A stretch of DNA of 64,000 bases, taken from assembly GCA_904066235.2 (NCBI GenBank), contig CAJFCV020000001.1, positions 8,618,001 through 8,682,000 on the forward strand, read 5' to 3'. This document shows positions 1-12,100 of this stretch, in pieces. The notes below the pieces were generated by a model. That model was not told the DNA's origin, made no database searches, and saw only the letters and a list, made by a program, of their open reading frames with translations. The position numbers were made by a program, and so were the translations under genes. This DNA comes from Bursaphelenchus xylophilus. Its lineage: Eukaryota > Nematoda > Chromadorea > Rhabditida > Aphelenchoididae. Every line of letters begins with the position of its first letter. Within the stretch, counting starts at the first letter, position 1.

Positions 1-1400
1 CAGCCGCAAATATCGCCAAAATACGTTTTCGACCATGGAGAACATTTTTGTAATTAGCACTTTTTCTGTAGGATGTCGTCTTCGACTACTTGGAAAATGA
101 TCAAGGTACCATGTTCAATATAACTCTTCGGCATTCTACTTGTCTCAACTTTTGAAACCTTTGAAAAATACTTTGACATGTATGTAACAACATATCAAAA
201 ATGCACGAAAATAAAAGGGGTGGTTTTGGAGTTATGGTACTTTGAATGTAGCCGGTACCGTATATCAAAATTTTATTTTTTCTAAATTTGGAGTAGGACA
301 ACCGCAAGCATTGCCAATATACTTTTTCGACCATGTGGAACATTTTTGTAATTGACAGTTTTGTTCTAGGATGCAGCCTTCGACCGGTTTGAGAAATGTC
401 AAGATACCATGTTCAATATAACTCTTCGGCATTCTACTTGTCTCAACTTTTGAAACGTTTTAAATACGCTTTTATATATGTGTAACAACATATCAAAAAT
501 TTAGGAAAATAAAAGGAGTGGTTTTGAAGTTATGGCACTTTGAATGTTAGACATACAGTACACCTCGATTTATTCTCGGCTAAACTTTATGTAGATTATT
601 TTAAAAACAAAATTTAATGCTTTATGTATGTTGTACGACCCTCAAAAACAATTTTCACTAGGAAATTCAGAAAATTTAGGCCTAAGCATACTGTAACATA
701 TCGTGCGCAGATAATTGGTTACTGTAACAGCAAGATCAGCGATTTCTTAATTTTTTTGCAACGATTACCACGGTTTAGAGTCGTGTGTGCTATACGACGG
801 TGGAATATTCCAATTTCGGGCGTCAGCATCACACCGAAAGTTCGGTGTACTGTATGATCAAGATTAAAAGTACCATAACTCCAAAACCACCCCTTTTATT
901 TTCCTAAATTTTTGATATGTTGTTACATACATGTCAAAGTATTTTTGAAAGGTTTCAAAAGTTGAGACAAGTAGAATGCCGCAAAGTTATATTGATCATG
1001 GTATCTTGACATTTCTCATAGCGGTCGAAGGCCGCATCCTACAAAAAAAGTGTCAATTACAAAAATGTTCCACATGGTCGAAAACGTATTTTGGCGATAT
1101 TTGCGGCTGTTCTACACCTATTTTGAAAAAATGATATTTTGATATACCGTTCGGGCCACAATCAAAATACCATAACCCCAAAACCACCCCTTTTATTTTC
1201 GCGCATTTTTGATATGTTGTTACATCTATGTCAAAGTATTTTTGAGAGGTTTCAAAAGTTGAGACAAGTTCTCTGCAAAAAAGTTACATTCAATACGGTA
1301 CCTTGGTATTTTTCAAAGTAGTCGAAGGCTACATCCTACGGCAAAAGTGTCAATTATGAAAATGTTCCCCATGGTCGAAAACGTAAAACAGCGAAGTTTC
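1..1400. mobile_element. Nested palindromic (foldback) repeat
   Basis: Positions 1-36 are the exact reverse complement of 1,074-1,109. About 240 bp of the left arm (1-250) pairs imperfectly with 868-1,109. A second arm in direct orientation (about 290-545) has its inverted partner at about 1,115-1,385. No transposase frame is visible, and short ORFs here are shadows of the repeat. The left end is cut by the window. The stretch 1,401-1,763 holds no gene I can recognise. Confidence 0.7.
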
Positions 1401-1763
1401 GCCCTTTTACTCCTCGGGGTTTTTACATACGAACCCAATCTTTCTAAAAATTGTACCTACCGTAACCCCCGTATACGGCAATTTTTAAAACTAAAAATTC
1501 ACGCTGACGTTCAGCTATCATAGTACAACAGCTATGCAAAATATCAAAAGATTCTGAGTTGGTCGTTTTTTCGAAATGTCCGGCCCTTGTTATGAGAAGC
1601 TTCAATCTGTAAAAAACTCTCTTTTAATACATATTATGATAAAGCAGTTCACGACCTTTAAAAATATATATAACACATTCAATAAAAATATTTATTTCGT
1701 AAAAAAACAATTGGACAAAAAGAGACCTAAAAAACGGCAAAAACTTTTGGTTCACCCTAATAA

Positions 1764-3102
1764 TTATAGTTTAGGTTTGCGAGATGTTTTTGGAAGAGGA
1801 ATAACTTGGAATTGACCCTGTTTTCTTGGATCAATTCCAAGCTTAGCAAGAATCTCGGGTGGCGGCAATTTTGGCTTGATACCGGGCCTGGATTGTAGAA
1901 ATTGTCGTGGTACCTGGCCGGACGGCGGCATTTTTCTAACGTCGTAGAGCGGCGGCCTCATCTGTCGTCGGGAATTGTCAGCCGCATTCACTTTCTTCAG
2001 CCGCTGCAATGCTCGGCGAGGGGATTCTAAAAGTTTACTGAGTTTATCAGACGGGGATTGTTGTACAAACACTCGACGTTCCTGAAATTTAATATTATAA
2101 TCGTGCACGGTTTCTAAGCCACTTACCAGCCATTTATGACGGTATTTTAATTCTTGAAAAGACCCTATTCTTAGTTCAGCGTCTGCCAATGCGGGACCAC
2201 TCAGCCATTCGTGTGAAAGTGCTTGATCCACACTCATCCGTTTACTATAAACAAGTCGACGACATAGCGATGTACTCACCCTGGATCTACCAATAATAGC
2301 CTCCGAATAAAGTCTTTGGCTGGATTACTTATGTTCTTGCTGTCCAATGAGTAATTTCCATTGACTATATTAGTTAATGTCTCTCTATCGTCGTTCCCCA
2401 AAAACGGCGACACTCCAGTTAACCTAAAAATTGTTCGGCAACTAAAATAGGGCTTACAGAACATAGATTAGAGATCCGGCACTCCACATATCAGCTGCCA
2501 GTGTGACCGTTTGGCCTTGGGCGATTTCGGGGGACACGAATTCAGGTGTTGCTTTTATATTACCCGTTACTTTTCCCCGTATTAAATGTCTAAAGTTCAA
2601 AATGGGTATTAGAATTGATAAATAAGTACTGTTTATTATACCACTGACCTGCTTTGTCCAAAGTCTGCCAGTCTTAAGTGATCATCTTGTAGTAGAACAG
2701 CTTCTGGCCTCAAATCGAGATGAGCAATGTTTCTATGGTGCATATACTGCAGAGCTGTGAGCAATTGTTTGGCGAAGACTTTGGCTTCATTCTCAGCGTC
2801 TTGGATACGATCATTGTCTCTAGATTGTTCAGTCATTGGCGAATCAAACAACGATCGGTCGGCTCTGAAAAGTCGTGGGGCTTATCATTTCAAGACTACT
2901 GGATCCTTCTTACTCAACGATCAGGACTACTAGACCCTTATCGGCGATCGCTTCATGAAGGTGGATCAGATTGGGTCCATCGATCACATTGTTTATACTG
3001 ATGTAATTGGAGAGTTCATGATTAAGCGGCTTCAGTTGTCCCACATACATCTTTCCAGTCTCCTTATGTGTCACTCGAAAGAATGCCCCGATTGCCGCTT
3101 TA
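1764..3102 (-). other. UNC-89 PK1 pseudokinase-like domain and C-terminal tail
   Basis: Five or more short exons join in frame. The acceptor at 3,102/3,103 joins a preceding exon ending at 3,564; introns lie near 2,900, 2,600-2,650, 2,420-2,470 and 2,230-2,290, and a fifth near 2,090-2,130. The beta-3 position expected to hold the ATP-binding lysine reads Y-V-G-Q-L. The catalytic loop is HLDLRPEAVLL instead of HRDLKPEN, so the catalytic Asp is kept and the Asn is Ala. The DFG motif is intact (ADFGQSR), as is a TPEFVSPE segment. C. elegans PK1 is also regarded as inactive, so this is probably a scaffold. The tail keeps the family feature HKWLERRVFVQQ and then a proline-rich stretch ending in KPKL. 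Confidence 0.85.
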
Positions 3103-6100
3103 CTGAAATTGATGACCATTTACATACGGTATGTTATTCTTGTTGAGTGCTGATAGAACATATGAATTAATGGATCATTGAGAATATGGCCGGGAAAGGG
3201 GGACGCGGACATTGGAGGGAAAGGTGCATTGGGCTCTCGGACTGTTAATAACCGATAATTGGATTCGTTTTAATCAGTTTAATGAGTGCGAATAATCAAA
3301 AAGAACAATCAATCACAAGGACAATCAGATGGCAGCTTTACTTTCTCTGTACATACACAAAAGGCCATGATCCAAAGCGGGGGGAAAGGAGGGGAAAAGA
3401 CAAGATACGACAACATCTAATCGACTAGAGAACAATAGAAATCTAAATAACAAGAAGACCGGGAATAGTGACAACAACAAGGTACCCTAGATATCTGAGA
3501 CTGCGGGGAGTGATATCGAATAAGATTAGTGTGATGTGAGCAAAGCATTATTCAATTACTGACTGCTCGTCCTCTTCCGCAATCTCGTAGATCTCTCGGA
3601 CATTCTTCTGTTCCAGGTCCACCTTTCGTTTCCGTGGGAGAGGTGGGTAATCGGTCACTTCTGCAAGAATGATATAAAATGATACAATTTTCATAAACAT
3701 ATTATACACAAGTGTATTGCCTCACCTTCAACAGTAATCGAACTGGAAGTGGATGCTTGTCCGGCGTCATTGAAGGCTACACAAGAATAGATTCCAGAAT
3801 CCCGCCACATGGGATCGGAAATAATCAACGAGCACTGGTAGGGACCTTCTCGGATCATCCTGATTCGAGATGATTCGACGACCGGATGCCATTCCTGGAA
3901 AGATTACATTCCCGACATCTGCTTTCACTTACCTTCATCCATTTGATCTCAGGGAATGGAGATCCTTCCACTCGGACATCCAACTTGAAGGGCTGTCCTG
4001 CTTGGAAAGTCCGATTTGTGAGGGGTTGTAGGAAAGTTGGACGGGCTAAACGAATATTCAATCAAGGGAAGCGCGACTTACTGGCCAAATCAATGTACAC
4101 GTTCTGCTGGGCCTCGCCGTATTGATTGGTGGCGATGCATTGATATTGGCCGACGTTTTGTTTGGAGAAACTGGTAAAGGTCAAAGTTGTATCACTGCCA
4201 CCGTAGTTGGTGACCCTGATGTTGGAAGTTGGACTACCGGTGTCGACATCCCATCCGCGGAACTTCCAAGTGATCTTCGGGTCGGGATACCCCGAGTACT
4301 TCAAGTTCACTATCAAGGTGTCATTCTCCGCACAGTATCTCTTATCAATCGCACCAGGGGCAAACCACGGGGAACATGCGTATTGCTCGGCATAGGCCAG
4401 ATCCAAGGCCCTTTCGGCATATGGATCCAGAAGAGGGATGATTCTCTTGTTTCGGTCCATAACTGGAGCGGGCGGGGCCATCAGTCGGGATGGTGGGGAG
4501 GCGGGGCTGGGCTCCGAGATACCATAAATGTTCTCGGCTCTCACTCGGAATTGATAACTCTTGCCCAGTTCGAGGTTTCTCACCTTACAAACTGGTTCCG
4601 GAATGTTGTAATCAAGCTGGAATAGTGGGTATCGTCATTATTATATAACATTGCATAAAAACTCTTAAAATAATTTCAACTTACCAAAGTCCAATCTCGG
4701 TAAGGCAATTCTCTGATCTCAACGACATATGTAACCTGGGGATATCTGGGGGGAGATCTCTTGGTGGGGATCCAAGATAAGGTAAGATAATGTCCAGTGA
4801 CCTCTTTGATGAAAGGTCCGTAATCTGGAGGGGTCGGGAGGCATTTGTAGTTGATCTTCTTGAATCCATACTCTTCTGTGAGATAGGGAGTAATGTCAAA
4901 GGTACCATCGAACTTGATCTCGTCCAGATGGGGTACTGTGACATCCAAGATGGCCGAGCTGGAGGCGGTTCCATGACTGTTCTTTGCTATAGCTACATAT
5001 TCTCCGGCGTCTTCTGGGGTGGTATCGGTGATCAGAAGAGCATGCGATCCTCCTCCACAAGACTGGATCTTGATTCGGCCTCCAGGCGTTATTCTTTTTC
5101 CATTGTGGAACCATTCCACTTCCGGCGGTGGATATCCGACAACCAGACAGTCGAAGATGGTTGGAAGCTTAGTAAAGACGTGTTTGTTCTTGAGCTGACG
5201 GATGAATCCTGGTGGGAATGGGAGTCCATGATGTTTTTCCTCATCCGCCACAGCCCTCGGAAGGATGACACTCACATTTCCAGTCGATTTAGCTTCTCCA
5301 TGAGGATTAGTGGCCGTTACCGTATATTCTCCTTCATCTTCTGGCAGGGCATTGATGATAACGAGATGATGGAACCCTCGTTCATCCGTCCAAATGGTCC
5401 TCTTTCCTTCGCTGCCATCCGAATGTATTTCTTCTCCATCTTTGAACCATTTTACAGTAGGAGTTGGGAGTCCAAGAGCACAAATTTGCATCTCGATGGT
5501 GTTTCCTTGATGGACCGACTGGTTGTGAAGACCTGGCCGGATCCTGGGCTTCCCTTCGACGGGTTCGGCTGGGGCTTCAGGCTCGGCCTTAGGACGTTTG
5601 TCGCCTGCAAGCGAATTAATTAATCACTCTTAATAGGAGTAATTGATTAGATGTTGAAATTGACACCTTCCCCCTCCCCCCGAGCGGTGTTTCGTTTTCC
5701 GCGCAGCCATTAATTAAAACGAAATAAAATGAAGTGGTTCGTTTCCCACCTGATCTCGCTAGTCGTTGTTTTCGCATGTCCCGATGGCTGGGACCCCGTT
5801 GACGGGCGATGCCTACTTTACACTCGAAGAAAGATGACTTTCATTGAGGCCAGGGGCTATTGTAGGGCTTTGGATGCAGATTTAATTTCAAATAAAGGTA
5901 AAAACATAAAGCTTTTACTTTACTTTTACTTTTAGAACCCCATATATTTGGTTTTATTGCTCCATATTTCACACAAACCCATGGTAAATGTAAAATCATC
6001 TCAAAAAAGTCCAAAAACCCCGTTAAAACCTGTAATTCCATGGCCAATGTTATTTGTATTAGGAATGTAAGCCCATGTTTTGCAAATTTAGGTCGTATTT

Positions 6101-9100
6101 CAGAATAAAACTCCGAGAATCGAGCCTCTCTGCCCTCACGGTTTTGTTTATAATGTCCGAACTTCTTCGTGCTACTTTGTTACGACGAACAAAACGGCTA
6201 ATTGGGAGATGGCTGATAAATTTTGTTTGAATATTGTAAAAGATTATGGACTTGAAAGCAATTTGGTCTCGATCCTAAATCCAAAGGAGCATGAATTTGT
6301 CTTGGGTAAGAGTAATTCGCGTAAATCAAATCAAAAATAATATTACTCAGCCATGAATCAGAAAGCTGGATGCGCGGCGTCTTTTCTCGGAGCTCTGGGT
6401 AATTCCAAAAATGGAAAATCATGGTCTTGGGTGGATGGTAAGACAAAAGTTAAATAGTTTTATCCGACTTCAGGTTCCTACTTTCCATCTTATACTCGAT
6501 GGAGCTCCACAAACCCCGATAGAAACCGGGAAAACTCAATTTTAATGATGGAGACAAAAACCGGGGATTGGTATAACTTCCACCCCTTGGAAATCCCTCA
6601 GCAAAAAGCATGTATAATATGCAAGATAAGTTTGTAGAAGATCATTACAGCTGTCGTATGTTTCTAATCTCATCATATTGAATAAAGATACTCACCGATT
6701 AGTACCAATTCAGCCTTAGTGCTGGCCGTTCCATGTTCATTTGTGGCCACACATCTATAGTATCCTTCACTCAACATATCCACATTCTCGAGGATCAACC
6801 GCTGAGTTCCATCTTCGGCCGCTTCGATCTTGATTCCGTCCTTAGGCAACAATTCCATTCCATCTTTCATCCATTTGATTCCGGGGAAAGGCTCTCCATA
6901 AGGAAGACATTCGAATGTTACAGTATCCCCGAGTTTGGCCTTTTTGATTGTCAAGGGGATCGTGAATCCAGGGGCCTTGCCCTTGTTCAACTGCTCGCTG
7001 ATACTTCTGGGTTGCCGACTTTTGGCGGTTACAGTAACCTGTCCAGTAGTTCGAGCGCTTCCAAAATCATTCTCGGCCACACAACGGTAGGTGCCGGCAT
7101 CAGATTTGGAGGATTCTGGGACGACCAATTCCGTGGAACCATCTTCATTCTCGGTAATCTGAGCATGACTGTAAGAGTAGAGACGCTCTCCATCCTTGAA
7201 CCATTTTATCGCCAATTTAGGGGCTCCAGAGAATTTACAACGGAGAGTGAATCCTTGCTTCTCGTTGACTCTGATGGTCTCCAGAGGGATAACAACCTTG
7301 GGTGCCTTTCCAGTCTCATATCCATCATCCAATCCGGGTGTGGTATCAGCTGGACGAGACGACTTCTTCACAGTAGCAGTGCATTTGTCATGAGCAGTGC
7401 CGGCTTCATTTGTGGCTACAATCCGATACATTCCATCGTCATCAAGGGTGGCTGAGGGAATAATAAGACGGGCATATCCTTCCGGGGTGAGCTCAAGGCG
7501 GACACGATCCGAGGGCACAACTTTAGCACCATCCTTGTACCAAGTAACTTCAGGAGGAACATCCGAATCAATACGACATTCCAGGTTGAGAGGTTGTCCT
7601 TCATTGACGCGGACATCGGAGAGTTTGGCACTGATATGAGGAGGTCTTACATCCTTCCGATCTCCAACAGAATCGTCCAACTTGACGAATGACTTGGTGG
7701 TTGCTGATCCAGACTCATTGGTGGCCACGCATCGATAGGTTCCCTCGTAATGAGAATTGAAGTCCTTAATGAGCAACCGGTAAGTGCCGGCAGCTGGGTT
7801 GTTGTCCCATTCGAAGTGATGATCATCGAATAAGGGGACTCCGTCTTTGGTCCATTTACATGATGGCATGGGGACTCCAGTCACCTTGCATTCCAGGGCT
7901 ACATTCGACGATTTGAGAGTAGTAACATCTTCCAAAGGGATGATGAATCTTGGCGGTTGGCCTTCTTCGACCTTCAGAGGCTCGGCCTTGGACAATTCCA
8001 TGTCCACATGAGCATTACATTGGGTCTTGGCCTTTCCATGGGCATTCTCGGCTTCGCAACGATATACGCCTTCATCAGTCATGTTGCAATCCTTGACGGT
8101 ACAAGTGCATTTGCCATCAGGGGTATTTTCGATAGAGATCTTATCGCTTGGTTTGAGCAGAGTTCCATTTCGATACCATTTGATTTCGGGGGCTGGATCT
8201 CCTGTGACCTCGCAATGCAAAGTAACAGTTTCTCCGCGATCCAACCATTGGTCGACCAGACCTTTTGTGAAGAATGGTTCAGCCCCTTCCTTCTTCTTCT
8301 CTTCTTTGGTGGATTGCACAGTTACTAAGCAAGCAGTGTTGGTAGTGCCGTTCTTGTTGGAGGCCACGCATCTGTATGCTCCTTGATGTTGATCAGTAGC
8401 GCCTTTGATCTTCAGACTACAATCTCCAGTGTCTTCATCGTAATCAATTGAGATGATATCGGATGCAGCAAGTGGAATACCATCCTTATACCAAACAATT
8501 GATGGCTTCGGTACCCCTTGGACCTTGCAAGTCAGTTCAAGATTATCTCCAGAGACGATCTTCTTGTCGGTGAGACCGGGGTTGAATCGTGGAGCAGTTT
8601 CTTCTTCTTCTCCAACCTCTTCCGTTCCTTCGGTTTCAATGCTGAGATGCGCGATAGTATCAGCGACTCCGTACTCATTCTTGGCCACGCATTTGTACTG
8701 GCCACAGTTTTCCTCCTTGAATTCGGCGAACTTGACTCTGCATGCACCATCGAAGGTGTTCTCGATCTCCACTCCATTGCCTGAAGTGAGTTCCTTTCCA
8801 TCTTTGAACCAAGTGATTTCAGCCCGAGGCTTTGCATCCACATGACATTCGATGGAAGTTGGCTGACGATCGATGACTCGGCGATCCCACAGAGGAACGT
8901 TGAACTTGGGTGGGTATCCTTCTTCTTCCTTGGCACCCTTCTGGCTGTCATCCAGACCAAAAACGGCGGAACAATCGGCCTTTCCATTCTCGTTGGTGGC
9001 CGTGCATTTGAGGGTTCCAAAGTCAGCATCGGTGATATCATTGATAGTCAGTGACCAGTTTCCATCAGCCAGATCCTCAAGGATAATTCTGTTTCCATCG

Positions 9101-12100
9101 ACAGGTACAGGAGATCCATTGAGAGTAAAGGTGACCTCTGGCTTGGGACATCCTTTGACCTTGACATTGAAGACAGCAGTTCCTCCAATGGGAGTTTTGG
9201 TGTCCTTCAGAGGGATGATGAATTTAGGAGCTGATGGGAGTTCATCTCCAGACAGAACCTTCACTACGCAAGTACTTTCAGCGGTTCCAACTTCATTAGT
9301 GGCGATCACCTTGAAGTCTCCGGCCTCTTCCTTCTTGGCATCCATGATTCTGAGAGTAGCTGTTCCATCAAGAGCCAGTCGTTGAACAATTCTGTCAGAT
9401 GGGATAAGTTCTTGGCCGTTTCTATACCACTTGACAGTTGGGGTTGGTTGGCCGTTGACTTGACATTTGAGAGTCAGGATCTCGCCCTCAGGAATGGTAA
9501 CATCTTGAAGGGGAGATACAAATGTCGGCTGAGATTTCTTTTCTTCCTCTTTCTTTGGTCTGACATGAGCAACACATCCAGTTTGGACATCTCCTTTATC
9601 TGTCTCAAACACAACCCTGTAAGCAGCCCCATCTCCAGGAAGAGCAGCCGGAACTTTGAGGGTATATTCTCCATTGTCATTCGCAGATAACAGTAATTTC
9701 TCAGAGGGTGTGACTTCCTGGCCATTCTTGTACCATTTGACAGACTTGGGAACTCCCTCGATCTGACAAGACAGAACAAGTTCCTGACCTTCATCGAGAG
9801 TGACATCTTGAAGTGGTTTGATCAATTTGACGGTCTGGAGTTTCTTCACCGCCAATGGGGCCTCGGAATCACAGGAGCCGGCCTTGTTGGAGAGGACAAC
9901 CTTGTAATCTCCAGCGTCAGCCACAAGAGTCTTCGGAATGAGGAGTTCGTACTTCTTGGGACTGATCTTCTTCAATTTACCCTCTGGGGAATCGATGAGT
10001 TCTTGGCCATTCTTGTACCATTTGACTTCCCTTACTGGAGCCGATACTTCAACTCTGAAGAGATGCTCATCTCCTTCGTCCACACTTCCAGGAACCAATC
10101 CTTTAACGATCTTGGGGATCTCATCAACTTCAGCAGCAGCAGTTGAAGTCGCCTTTCCACCATCGTTAGACAACTGGACTTCATATTCTCCGGCATGGTC
10201 AAGTTCGGAGACAGGGATGGTTAGACGATACGTCTTGTCATCAACTTTCTCGGGCTTGAATCCATTTTCATTCGTCACATTCTTTCCGTCCTTGAGCCAC
10301 TTGACATCAGCAACATCACCATCAACCACGACTTCGAAGATTATTGCATCTCCTTTGGCCACAATAGCATTCTCGAGGTCTTTGATGATCTTCGGAGGTA
10401 AAGTGAGCTTCTTATTGACAGTCAGCTTGGCCTCAGACTCAGCTGGACCAGCCGAATTGGTAAGAACCACCTTGAATTGACCTTGATCGGAACTCTGGGC
10501 CCATTTGAGGACACAGCTGATCACATTTCCATCTTCAGTCAGTTCAATGCGATTATCTGGAGTGATTTCTTTTCCGTTGCGGTACCATTTGATGGTATGG
10601 GGTTTCGTGTTTGTCTCCACAGTGAATTCAACTCTCTCGCCTTCAATGACTTCTTGATCTTTGAGAGGTTTCAAGAAGGTAATGGGCTCTTCGACAGTGA
10701 ACTTTCCTTTAGATTCATCGCTTCCAAGGTCATTAGACACAACAACCTCATAATTTCCAGTGGAGTCCAAAGACGCCTTGGGGATTCGGAGAGTGAAAGT
10801 GTTATCATCGACCTTTTGGATGAGTAGATTGGCAGATGGGGAGAGTTCTGATCCATTCTTGTACCATTTGATTTGTGTTGGGCTTCCAGAGGTCTGAAAT
10901 CAAAGAATTGTAATTTATATTTGATTTGAAACTATATTTAAGTTCACTAATCCCAACCTTGATTGTTGCCTCTAGTTCTTTGCCAACAGGTACAAGCTTG
11001 TCAGCAAGACCATCCACAATTTTGGGCTTTTCTTTCGTCTTGGGTGGGAGTTTTACAGTCAAAGCACAGAAGGTTTCCGTTGGTTCGTCATCGTCATTAT
11101 AAACAACTGCCTTGAATGTGCCGGCATCTTCATCATCGGCATCTGGGATCACCAATTGGAATCCATTCGGCTTGACAGTTGAGGCCTGTGGTTTCTCATT
11201 CGGAGAGACTTCTTTTCCATTCTTATACCACTTGATCGCCTTAGGGGGACGATCAGTTTCCACGTAGAGAACAGCTTCTGTGCCTTTAGGAACCTCGAGA
11301 TCTTCAAGTCCTTTGACAATCTTGATTGGAGGCAGCTTGACAGTCAAAGCGGCATTGGAATCAACCTCTCCGAAGTCGTTGGAGACCACGACCTTGAAGT
11401 CTCCAGAATCCTCCACTTCGGCTTCTGGAATCTCCAGAGCATACACGCCTGGCGCAACTTCCTTAGCCTTCTCTGGACCCAATTCCTTTCCATTCTTGTA
11501 CCATTTAACTTGCTTTACAGGGCCTTCCACCTTGACTTGGAATCGAGCCGGTTCCCCGACCTTGACAGTCTGAGGAATGAGACCTTCCACAATCTTCGGT
11601 TTCTTTCCTCCATCATCTCCGTCGCCTTTTTCTTTGCCCTTATCTTCGGTCACATTACAAGCAGAGGAGGCTTGGCCAGATTCGTTGGCCACTTGTACAG
11701 AGTAACGGCCAAAGTCTTCGGCCTTGGCTTCAGGGATGTTGAGGGCGTATTTTCCATTTCCAAGGTCTTGAGCAAGGTTATCTGGAACAGGTTCTCCATC
11801 CTTGAACCACTTGACGGAAGTGGGATTTCCATCAACTTCAACTTCAAGACGGATTGGAGATCCCTGAAAGCACATCATATTACAAATTGAACAATAAGCC
11901 TCAGGTCAAATCTATGAATAACTTACTTTAGGAACAGAAGTGTCAGTTAACGGTTTCTTGAAGGTCGGTGCTTGTGTGGCTTCAGATACAGTAACCTTAC
12001 AGCTGGATTCCACTGATTGGACTCCATTGGTCAGGAAGACCTTGTAAGATCCAGTGTTACTTAAATCGCTGTTTTCGACAGTAAGAGTGTATACTTCATC

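Noticed and set aside
2910..3119. Independent kinase gene starting at the ATG at 3,119
   Set aside because: An AG acceptor (TTTCAG) just inside that frame joins the upstream UNC-89 exon in phase and gives the conserved residues before the kinase domain. The ATG is more simply intronic, although a promoter there is not excluded.
2720..3146. Plus-strand ORFs opposite the kinase exons
   Set aside because: They overlap well-supported minus-strand PK1 exons and have no recognisable domain.
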